Shown here: one piece after another, positions 26,072-33,038 of the stretch
How positions within the stretch are numbered: position 1 is the stretch's first letter
Layout: every line of letters starts with the position of its first letter
NCBI RefSeq assembly: GCF_014647515.1
Contig: NZ_BMPI01000022.1
Location: forward strand, 1 to 64,000
DNA length: 64,000 nucleotides
Direction: 5' to 3'
Source of the DNA: Dactylosporangium sucinum
GTDB taxonomy: Bacteria > Actinomycetota > Actinomycetes > Mycobacteriales > Micromonosporaceae
The notes under the pieces: model-generated
Database searches by the model: none
The model's input: the letters and a program-made list of their open reading frames with translations, nothing else
What the model was told of the DNA's origin: nothing
Program-made: the position numbers and the translations under genes

Positions 26072-27108
26072 ACGAGGCACTCGTGGCGCTGCTCGACGAC
26101 CCGGCGGTCACCGACGTCCTGGTCAACTGCGGAGAGGTCTGGGTCGACCGGGGCGCCGGCCTGCGCCGGGTCAACGGGCTGCTCGGTGACGCGGCCGAGA
26201 TGCGCCGGCTCGCGCAGCAGCTGGCGTCCAGCGCCGGGCGGCGGCTCGACGACGCCAGCCCGTTCGTCGACGGGCGGCTGCCCGACGGGACGCGGCTGCA
26301 CGCGGTGCTGCCGCCGATCGCGCGCACCGGGCCGCACGTCTCGCTGCGCACGTTCCGGCGGCGGGCGTTCACCCTCGACGACCTGGTCAACCACGGCAGC
26401 ATCGACCCCGGCGGGGCGACCGTGCTCGCGGCGATCGTCGCGGCCCGCCTGCCGTACCTGGTGACCGGCGGCACCGGCACGGGCAAGACGACCGTGCTGT
26501 CCACGCTGCTCTCGCTCGTGCCGGCGGCCGAGCGGCTGGTCATCGTCGAGGACGCCGCCGAGCTGGCCCCGGTGCACCCGCACGTGGTGTCGCTGCAGGC
26601 CCGCGCGGCCAACGTCGAGGGCGCCGGCGAGATCTCGCTGCGCGAGCTGGTCCGCCAGGCGCTGCGGATGCGGCCCGACCGGCTGGTCGTCGGCGAGTGC
26701 CGCGGCGCCGAGATCGTCGACCTGCTCGGCGCGCTCAACACCGGGCACGAGGGCGGCGCGGCGACCCTGCACGCCAACTCGCCGGCCGACGTGCCGGCCC
26801 GGCTGGAGGCGCTCGGGCTGCTCGGGTCGGTGCCCCGGGCCGCGCTGCACGCGCTCGTCGGCGCGGCGCTGCGGGCCGTCGTCCACCTGCGGCGGGCGGC
26901 GGACGGCTCGCGCGAGATCGCCGAGATCTGCGTGCTCGACTGCCATCCCGAGCAGCGCACGACCGTCGTGCTGACGGCGTGGCGACGGGCGAGCGGGCGG
27001 GTCGAGCCGGGCGGCGGGCTGCTCGACGAGCTGCTCGCCGAGCGTGGGCAGGAGCCGCCGCAGCCGTCGGGTCGGTGGCGGTACGTGCCGGGGAAGGGCT
27101 GGCGATGA
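26068..27108 (+). CDS. tadA: TadA/CpaF secretion ATPase
   Basis: About 346 residues. It is the hexameric motor of the type IVc (Flp) pilus/tad export system. Motifs are Walker A GGTGTGKTT, the Asp box VIVEDAAELAPVHPHVV, Walker B RPDRLVVGECRG and the His box NTGHEGGAATLHANS. It starts at the GTG overlapping the ssd stop and in turn overlaps tadB by 4 bp. At 346 residues it is compact, lacking a long N-terminal extension. Confidence 0.95.
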   Translation: MNEALVALLDDPAVTDVLVNCGEVWVDRGAGLRRVNGLLGDAAEMRRLAQQLASSAGRRLDDASPFVDGRLPDGTRLHAVLPPIARTGPHVSLRTFRRRAFTLDDLVNHGSIDPGGATVLAAIVAARLPYLVTGGTGTGKTTVLSTLLSLVPAAERLVIVEDAAELAPVHPHVVSLQARAANVEGAGEISLRELVRQALRMRPDRLVVGECRGAEIVDLLGALNTGHEGGAATLHANSPADVPARLEALGLLGSVPRAALHALVGAALRAVVHLRRAADGSREIAEICVLDCHPEQRTTVVLTAWRRASGRVEPGGGLLDELLAERGQEPPQPSGRWRYVPGKGWR

Positions 27109-27773
27109 CGGCCCGGCTCCGGGGGATCGTGCTGCGGCACCCGTTCGCCGTGCTCGCCGCGCTGTCGCCGGTCGTGGCCGCGCTGCTGCTGCGCTTCGGG
27201 CCGGTCGCGGGGTTCGCGGTCGCGATGTACCTGTCGATGACCGTCTGGATCGTCCGGCGGCTCGTGGCCCGGGACGCGGTGAAGGACACGGTCACCGCGC
27301 TCGTCGACGCGATCGAGGCGACCGTTGGCGACCTGCGGGCCGGCATCACCCCCGACGGCCAGGGGCTGACGATCCGGGTCCAGCGGGTGCTGGCGGCCTC
27401 GGCGACGCCGTCGGCGCCGGCGGTGCGGGCCGCCACGCTCCGGCTGGAGTCCGCACGGAGGGTCAGCGAGTACCTCGGGACGCCGCTCATCGACCTGCTG
27501 GAGCGGGTCGAGGCCGACCTGCGGGCGGCGCAGGCGCTGCGGCAGTCCGCCGACGTGCAGACGTCGGCGGCCTATGCCTCGGCCTTCGTGCTGATGGTGC
27601 TGCCGGCCGCCGGGCTGTTCTGCGCGGTCGCCATGGGCGTCGACCCGATCGACCGGCTGCTCCACACGCGGCTGGGCGCCGCGTGCACGGTGCTCGCGGT
27701 GACGCTGCAGAGCGCCGGGCTGTTCGTGACGTTCCGGATGGTCGACTTCCTGTCCCGCGAGGCCTGGCGATGA
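27105..27773 (+). CDS. tadB: TadB-like inner-membrane platform protein
   Basis: About 222 residues with a membrane helix pair near the N-terminus (FAVLAALSPVVAALLLRF; GFAVAMYLSMTVWIV), a cytoplasmic four-helix T2SSF-like region and two C-terminal helices. It forms the platform driven by TadA. ATGA overlaps at both ends join it to tadA and tadC. Shorter than proteobacterial TadB, as is normal for actinobacterial tad loci. Confidence 0.85.
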   Translation: MTARLRGIVLRHPFAVLAALSPVVAALLLRFGPVAGFAVAMYLSMTVWIVRRLVARDAVKDTVTALVDAIEATVGDLRAGITPDGQGLTIRVQRVLAASATPSAPAVRAATLRLESARRVSEYLGTPLIDLLERVEADLRAAQALRQSADVQTSAAYASAFVLMVLPAAGLFCAVAMGVDPIDRLLHTRLGAACTVLAVTLQSAGLFVTFRMVDFLSREAWR

Positions 27774-28381
27774 GCCCGTGGCTGCGATGGGTGGCCGCGA
27801 TCCTGGGCGGGGTCCTGATGGGGGCGGCGCTCGGCGGCGGACGGGGTGGGATCGCCGCGGGGGTCGTGACGGCGGTCGTCTGCTGGCTGCTGCTGCGCAA
27901 GGCCGAGCCGCCGCGGGTCCGGCGGGCGCGGGCCGCGGCGCGGGCCGACCTGCCGTTCGCCGCCGACCTGCTGGCCGCCGCGCTGCACGCGGGAGCGGCG
28001 CCCGACCGGGCCGCGTATGCCGTCGGCCGGGCGCTGGGCGCCGCGTCCGTCGGGGGCCGGCTGGTGACCATCGGCCGGGCGCTGCGGGGCGGGACGCCGC
28101 CGGTCGACGCCTGGGGGCAGCTCGGCGAGATCCCCGGCGGGGGCCGCCTCGCGCGGGCCGCCACCCGCAGCGCGGAGCACGGCACCGCTCTGGCGCAGAC
28201 GTTCGAGAAGCAGGCGGCCGACCTGCGCCGGGACCGCTCCGCCTTCCTGGAGGCGCGGGTGCGCAAGGCGTCGGTCTACGCGGTCCTGCCGGTCGGCGTG
28301 TGCTTCCTGCCCGCATTCGTGCTGGTCGGTGTCGTACCCGTGGTCGCCGCCCTGCTGGGCGAGGTGTTCGCCGCCCTCTGA
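27770..28381 (+). CDS. tadC: TadC-like inner-membrane platform protein
   Basis: About 203 residues. N-terminal helices (WVAAILGGVLMGAALGG; IAAGVVTAVVCWLLL) and C-terminal helices (ASVYAVLPVGVCFLPAFVLV; GVVPVVAALLGEVFAAL) flank a T2SSF domain with the typical LPFAADLLAAALHAGAAPD. Second platform subunit of the tad apparatus. Coupled to tadB by a 4-bp overlap; a 43-bp gap follows, allowing separate tuning of the pilin-like gene. Confidence 0.87.
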   Translation: MSPWLRWVAAILGGVLMGAALGGGRGGIAAGVVTAVVCWLLLRKAEPPRVRRARAAARADLPFAADLLAAALHAGAAPDRAAYAVGRALGAASVGGRLVTIGRALRGGTPPVDAWGQLGEIPGGGRLARAATRSAEHGTALAQTFEKQAADLRRDRSAFLEARVRKASVYAVLPVGVCFLPAFVLVGVVPVVAALLGEVFAAL

Positions 28382-28424
28382 GCCTGCATCCAGTTCCGTC
28401 AGTCGCAACAACGTAAGGAGTTCC

Positions 28425-28601
28425 GTGTACGCCATCCGAGCCCGTCTCCGCGCCCTCCGGGGGGATCGGGGAGTCACCACCGCCGAGTACGCCGTCTGCA
28501 TGCTGGTCGGGGTCGGCTTCGCCGGCCTGCTGCTGAAGGTGCTGACCAGCGACGGCACGCGCCTTGCCCTGACGAACCTGATCGGGCGGGCGCTGGCATG
28601 A
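28425..28601 (+). CDS. DUF4244 Flp-pilin-like small protein
   Basis: 58 residues. A basic head ends in RGVTTAEYAV, with the G/T-x3-E-Y arrangement of Flp-type prepilin cleavage sites, followed by one hydrophobic helix (CMLVGVGFAGLLLKVL). This is the DUF4244 family of actinobacterial tad loci and probably the major pilin. The GTG at 28425 follows AAGGAG. Overlaps the next gene by 4 bp. A prepilin peptidase gene is not in the window. Confidence 0.85.
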   Translation: MYAIRARLRALRGDRGVTTAEYAVCMLVGVGFAGLLLKVLTSDGTRLALTNLIGRALA

Positions 28602-28999
28602 GAAGCGACCGGGATCGTGGCGCCCATCGGGCCCCGTTCGGCAGGGCAGCGCGGCATCGGCGCCGGGCCGGCGGTCCGCGCGACCGGGGCTCCGCCGCCG
28701 TCGAGTTCGCCGCGGCACTTCCCGCCGTCGCCCTGCTGCTGCTGGCCGGCCTCGCCGCCCTGGTCGTCGCGACGGCCCAGGTGCGGTGTGCGGACGCGGC
28801 CGGGCTGGCGGCGCGGGCGGCGGCCCGCGGCGAGCCGGACGCGGCGGCCTCGGAGACCGCGCCGGCGGGCGCCACGATCTCGGTCCAGCGCGACGGGGAC
28901 CTGGTGCGGGTCACCGTGCGCTACCGGTTCGGGCCGCTGGGGCTGGAGCTGCAGGAGCGGGCCGTTGCCCAGTTCGAGCCCGAGGAGGGGTTGTCATGA
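28598..28999 (+). CDS. TadE-like minor pilin
   Basis: 133 residues. After a basic leader comes DRGSAAVEFAAALPAVALLL, the TadE signature (G-S-A-x-V-E-F before a hydrophobic helix). A short extracellular domain follows, with a single Cys in AQVRCADAAG. A pseudopilin of the tad system. ATGA overlaps at both ends. Confidence 0.87.
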   Translation: MRSDRDRGAHRAPFGRAARHRRRAGGPRDRGSAAVEFAAALPAVALLLLAGLAALVVATAQVRCADAAGLAARAAARGEPDAAASETAPAGATISVQRDGDLVRVTVRYRFGPLGLELQERAVAQFEPEEGLS

Positions 29000-30030
29000 A
29001 GGGTGCGCACCGGTCGGCCAGTCCGCCGTGGACCTGGGTCGGCGTGTGGAGGCGGCGGGGAGAGCAGCGGTGGCGGGCGCGGCATACCCGGCGGGCGCGG
29101 CGGACCCGGCGGGCCCGGCCGGCCGTCGAGGTTCGGGATCAGGGCAGCGTGACGCTGGTGATGCTCGGGGTCGGGGTAGGGCTGCTCGTGATCGGGCTCG
29201 CGCTGGTGGTCGGGGGCGGGCTCATCGTTGCCGGGCACCGGGCGCGCAACGCCGCCGATGCCGGCGCGCTGGCGGGGGCGCTCGCGGCCGGGGGCGGGCC
29301 GGCGGCGGCGTGCGGCGCGGCGGCGGAGCTGGTGGCCGAGAACGGTGGGCGGCTGGTGTCCTGTGCGCTCGACGGGCTCGACGTGACCGTTGACGTGCGG
29401 GTTGACGGGCCGGCCGGCACCGAGGCCGCGGCCGCCGCCCGGGCCGGACCGCTGCGCGCCGCGGGGATCCGCGTCAGGCCGGCGCGCGACTCCGGGCTCG
29501 GCTATGCCGCCAGGTCGGTGGTGCGGCGCGGCGACTCGCGGGAGAGGGCGTCCAGGACCAGGCCCAGGACGGTGACCGCGTCGGCCTTGCCCAGCGGGTT
29601 GTTGCCGTTGCCGCACTTCGGGGACTGGACGCACGACGGGCAGCCCTGGTCGCACCGGCACTCGGCGACGACGGAGCGGGTGGCCGACAGCCAGTCGGTC
29701 GCGACCTCGAACGCACGCTCGGCGAAGCCGGCGCCGCCGGGGTGGCCGTCGTACACGAAGACGGTGGGCAGGCCGGTGTCGGCGTGGAACGCGGTGGACA
29801 GGCCGCCGATGTCCCAGCGGTCGCAGGTGGCGACGAGCGGGAGCAGGCCGATGGAGGCGTGCTCGGCGGCGTGGAGGGCGCCCGGCCAGTCGACGTCGGG
29901 CACTCCGGCGGCGTCGAGCGCCTCGGGCGTGACCGTCCACCAGACGGCCACGGTGCGCAGCACGCGCTGCGGGAGGTCGAGCTCGCACACGTCGATGACC
30001 TCGCCGGACACGAGGCGGCGCCGCTGGTAG
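28996..30030 (+). CDS. Rv3654c/TadG-like pilus-associated protein with antisense extension
   Basis: The first 165 residues or so are a normal helicase-neighbour 'TadE-like/Rv3654c' protein: basic leader, RDQGSVTLVML with one long helix (GVGVGLLVIGLALVVGGGLIVAG), then HRARNAADAGALAGALA. The family normally stops there, around nt 29490. Here the frame stays open to 30030 (344 residues), running 529 bp antisense through the 3' end of the convergent helicase. The tail is Ser/Arg/Pro-rich and looks like antisense coding. Either a stop was lost or the annotated extension is not used. Confidence 0.65.
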   Translation: MKGAHRSASPPWTWVGVWRRRGEQRWRARHTRRARRTRRARPAVEVRDQGSVTLVMLGVGVGLLVIGLALVVGGGLIVAGHRARNAADAGALAGALAAGGGPAAACGAAAELVAENGGRLVSCALDGLDVTVDVRVDGPAGTEAAAAARAGPLRAAGIRVRPARDSGLGYAARSVVRRGDSRERASRTRPRTVTASALPSGLLPLPHFGDWTHDGQPWSHRHSATTERVADSQSVATSNARSAKPAPPGWPSYTKTVGRPVSAWNAVDRPPMSQRSQVATSGSRPMEACSAAWRAPGQSTSGTPAASSASGVTVHQTATVRSTRCGRSSSHTSMTSPDTRRRRW

Positions 30031-31802
30031 CTGACGACCTGGGAGGTGACCTCGACCTCGCCGAGGGACAGGGTGACAGGTCCGGCCGGGCGGGTCTCGC
30101 GGACGGACAGGACGGTCACGTCGGTGACGTCGCGGGGGTGGGTGCTCCAGTCGGGGTCCTCGGCGTGGACGAGGGCGACGGAGTCGGCGAGGTCGAGCTT
30201 GTCGACGACGTAGGTGGTGCCCTGGTGCAGGTATACGGCGCCGTCGTGGACCTGGTGGTGGGCCGAGCCGGTGTCGACCGTGCCGAGCAGCCGGCCGGTG
30301 ACCGACTCGACCACGGCGATCGGGCCGCCGCCGGCGCCGCGGAGGTCGACGTCGGGGCGGTGGCGCTCGGTCCAGTACCAGCCGCTGGGGCGCTTGCGCA
30401 GGACGCCCGCCGCGACGAGCGCGTCGAGGGTCGGCTCGGCGGTCGGGCCGAACAGCGGCAGGTCGGCCGGGGTCAGGGGCAGCTCGGCGGCGGCGCAGCA
30501 CAGCTGCGGGGCGAGGACGTGCGGGTTGCCGGGGTCGAAGACGGTGGCCTCGACGGGGCGGCCGAAGAGGGCCTCGGGGTGGTGGACGAGGTACGTGTCG
30601 AGGGGGTCGTCGCGCGCGATGAGCACGCAGGTCGCGTCGCGGCCGGCGCGGCCCGCGCGGCCGGCCTGCTGCCAGAGGGAGGCGAGGGTGCCGGGGTAGC
30701 CGGAGATCAGGACCGCGTCCAGGCCGACGAGGTCGACGCCCAGCTCGAGGGCGTTGGTCGAGGCCAGGCCGAGGAGGGTGCCGTCGAGGAGGTCGCGTTC
30801 GAGGGCGCGGCGGTCTTCGCGGAGGTAGCCGGAGCGGTACGCGGCGACGCGGGCGCCCAGGCCGGGCACGGCCGTGTCGAGGGAGCGGCGGGCCATGGTG
30901 GCGACGAGCTCGGCGCCCTTGCGGGAGCGGATGAAGGCGAGGGTGCGCACGCCGGCGGCCACGGCGTCGGCCAGCAGGTCGGCCGTCTCCCCCAGGGCGG
31001 ACCGCCGGGCGGGTTCCGCGTCACCCGGTCCGGGGGAGGAAGGAAGGAGCGGGGGTTCCCAGAGGGCGAAAGTGATGCCGCCGCGGGGTGAAGTGTCCTC
31101 GGCGAAGGCCACCACCGGCAGCCCCGTCATCCGGCTGCCCGTCCGGACCGGGTCACCCGAGGTCGCCGAGGCGAGGACGAAGGTGGGAGCGGCACGGTAG
31201 CGGGATGCCATGCGGCGCAGGCGGCGCAGGACGTGCGAGACGTGGGAGCCGAAGACGCCACGGTACGCGTGGGACTCGTCCACGATCACGTAGCGCAGGC
31301 CGCGCAGGAAGCGGGCCCAGGACGCGTGACCCGGCAGGATGCCGTGGTGGAGCATGTCCGGGTTGGTCAGGACGACCCGGGCGTGCCGGCGGACCCAGTC
31401 GCGCTCCTCGCGGGAGGTGTCGCCGTCGTAGGTGGCGGGGCGGATGTCCGGCAGGTCCAGGGCCAGCAGGCTGCGGAGCTGGTCGGCGGCCAGGGCCTTG
31501 GTCGGGGCGATGTAGAGGGCCGTCGCGCGGTCGTCGGTGAGCAGGGTGGACAGGGCCGCGAGCTGGTAGGCCAACGACTTACCGGAGCCTGTCCCGGTGG
31601 CGACCATCGTGTGGGTGCCTTGCCAGGCCGACGTCGCGGCCTCCGCCTGGTGGCGCCACGGTGCGGTGATGCCGCGCGAACCCAGGGACGAGCGCAGCGA
31701 CGGCGGCACCCAGTCCGGCCAGGGGGCCTGGACGCCAGCGCGCGGGGGGATGTGCTCCACGTGGGTGAGGGACTCGGCCGCCCGGTGCTGCGGAAAGAAC
31801 AC
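29502..31802 (-). CDS. DEAD/DEAH-box superfamily 2 helicase (MrfA/YprA-like, DUF1998)
   Basis: 766 residues. Motif I is ATGTGSGKSLAYQ, Ia PTKALAADQ, II VDESHAYRGV, III LASATSGDP, and motif VI LWQQAGRAGRAGR. The C-terminal DUF1998-type domain ends in a zinc-binding cluster (CRCDQGCPSCVQSPKCGNG). B. subtilis MrfA of this family repairs mitomycin-type DNA damage with an exonuclease partner, which is absent here. Corresponds in position to mycobacterial Rv3649. Starts at a GTG, divergent from bldG. Its 3' end lies under the extended TadE-like frame. Confidence 0.93.
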   Translation of the reverse strand: MFFPQHRAAESLTHVEHIPPRAGVQAPWPDWVPPSLRSSLGSRGITAPWRHQAEAATSAWQGTHTMVATGTGSGKSLAYQLAALSTLLTDDRATALYIAPTKALAADQLRSLLALDLPDIRPATYDGDTSREERDWVRRHARVVLTNPDMLHHGILPGHASWARFLRGLRYVIVDESHAYRGVFGSHVSHVLRRLRRMASRYRAAPTFVLASATSGDPVRTGSRMTGLPVVAFAEDTSPRGGITFALWEPPLLPSSPGPGDAEPARRSALGETADLLADAVAAGVRTLAFIRSRKGAELVATMARRSLDTAVPGLGARVAAYRSGYLREDRRALERDLLDGTLLGLASTNALELGVDLVGLDAVLISGYPGTLASLWQQAGRAGRAGRDATCVLIARDDPLDTYLVHHPEALFGRPVEATVFDPGNPHVLAPQLCCAAAELPLTPADLPLFGPTAEPTLDALVAAGVLRKRPSGWYWTERHRPDVDLRGAGGGPIAVVESVTGRLLGTVDTGSAHHQVHDGAVYLHQGTTYVVDKLDLADSVALVHAEDPDWSTHPRDVTDVTVLSVRETRPAGPVTLSLGEVEVTSQVVSYQRRRLVSGEVIDVCELDLPQRVLRTVAVWWTVTPEALDAAGVPDVDWPGALHAAEHASIGLLPLVATCDRWDIGGLSTAFHADTGLPTVFVYDGHPGGAGFAERAFEVATDWLSATRSVVAECRCDQGCPSCVQSPKCGNGNNPLGKADAVTVLGLVLDALSRESPRRTTDLAA

Positions 31803-31945
31803 CTCCGCACTCTAAAACACCTGTTCGAAACGAGCGGTGCGGTACACGCGCGCCGTTTGTGGGAAAGGGGGTCAAGCGTCGCCTCGGCACCGCGTCGATG
31901 GTTAGATGCCCGTGGAGCGCAAAACCGCCAGAGGAGGAGGTCCGC

Positions 31946-32344
31946 ATGGAGCTGTCGTTGTCGACGTACGACTCCGGCGACCACACAGTGCTCGAAGTCG
32001 GCGGTGAGGTGGACGTCTACACCGCCCCTCGGCTCCGCGAGAAGCTGGTCGAGCTGGTCGAGCAGGGGTCCCGCCACGTCGTCGTCGACCTCAGCCGGGT
32101 CGAGTTCCTCGACTCGACGGGCCTGGGTGTGCTGGTGGGTGCGCTCAAGCGGCTCCGGGCGGTCAACGGGACGTTCGGCCTGGTCTGCTCGCACGAGCGG
32201 CTGCTGAAGATCTTCCGGATCACCGCGCTGGACCGGGTCTTCTCGCTGTACGACTCGGTGGCCGCGGCGACCGCGGCGGACGGCGATCCCAAGGCGCCCG
32301 GGTCGTACGGCACCGACGCCGATCCCAAAGCGCCCAAAGCGTAG
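31946..32344 (+). CDS. bldG: STAS-domain anti-anti-sigma factor, BldG-like
   Basis: 132 residues. A STAS domain with the phosphorylatable serine in VEFLDSTGLGVLVGALKRL. The ATG at 31946 follows GAGGAGGAGG. BldG in Streptomyces controls morphological differentiation and antibiotic production and is phosphorylated by partner kinases such as the next gene's product. The C-terminal tail contains a repeated GDPKAPG / ADPKAPK segment not seen in the core family. Four bp separate it from the kinase gene. Confidence 0.92.
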   Translation: MELSLSTYDSGDHTVLEVGGEVDVYTAPRLREKLVELVEQGSRHVVVDLSRVEFLDSTGLGVLVGALKRLRAVNGTFGLVCSHERLLKIFRITALDRVFSLYDSVAAATAADGDPKAPGSYGTDADPKAPKA

Positions 32345-32348
32345 GTCC

Positions 32349-32828
32349 ATGCCCACTGTCCGACTGTCGTTCTCGCCGGCGGCGGCACACGTCCGCACCG
32401 CCCGGCTGGTCGGCGTGGCCGTCGCGCGGCGGGCCGGCGTGGCCGAGGAGCTGCTCGAAGAGGTCCGCCTGGCGATCGGCGAGGCGTGCTCCCGCGCGGT
32501 CGCACTGCACCGGTCGCACGGCCTCGACGACCTGGTCGACGTCGCCATGGCCGACGGCGACCGGTTCACCGTGCGGGTCGTCGACCGCGCCGCGAACGGC
32601 GCGATGGTCACCCGCTCACCCGAGGATGACGAGACTGTCGTGCTGCTCTCGGATCCGGCGCTGCCGCTGACCACCCCGCCTGACCTCCTCGCGGAGGAGG
32701 CGGTCGCCGCCCGGATGGGGCTGGCCCTGCTCGCCGGCCTCGTCGACGACCTGATTGTGTCCGAATTGTCCGAAGGTGTCGGCACCGAGGTCCGGATGTC
32801 GTGGCCACTTGAGCGGTCCAGCGACTGA
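32349..32828 (+). CDS. Anti-sigma regulatory factor (RsbW-like serine kinase, ApgA-like)
   Basis: 159 residues of the GHKL ATP-binding fold. The N-box region is VRLAIGEACSRAVALH, with the usual catalytic Asn replaced by Ser/Arg. The C-terminal G box is AARMGLALLAGLVDDL. It lies directly behind bldG as in Streptomyces (orf3/apgA). It should bind an alternative sigma factor and phosphorylate BldG. The N-box deviation raises doubt about ATP hydrolysis; the family in this position is often divergent. Confidence 0.85.
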   Translation: MPTVRLSFSPAAAHVRTARLVGVAVARRAGVAEELLEEVRLAIGEACSRAVALHRSHGLDDLVDVAMADGDRFTVRVVDRAANGAMVTRSPEDDETVVLLSDPALPLTTPPDLLAEEAVAARMGLALLAGLVDDLIVSELSEGVGTEVRMSWPLERSSD

Positions 32829-33038
32829 CCGACGAGGAAAGATCGGCGAGATTCGATTCAAGTAAACTTGCAAGTCGGTGTGACCACTGACACGGATGGC
32901 GGCTAGAGTACGGCGATCGTGTATGACGTCCCTGGTCATTGGGTACCTCGGTCGCTCAGCACGGCTCCCCGCGTGGAGAACCCGCCGCCGGCCTGACCGC
33001 TCGCGGCGCTGTCATGTGTCGGTACAGGAGGACAACGA

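Noticed and set aside
24646..26946. Minus-strand open frame of 766 codons
   Set aside because: Covers ssd and tadA in antisense; no family resemblance.
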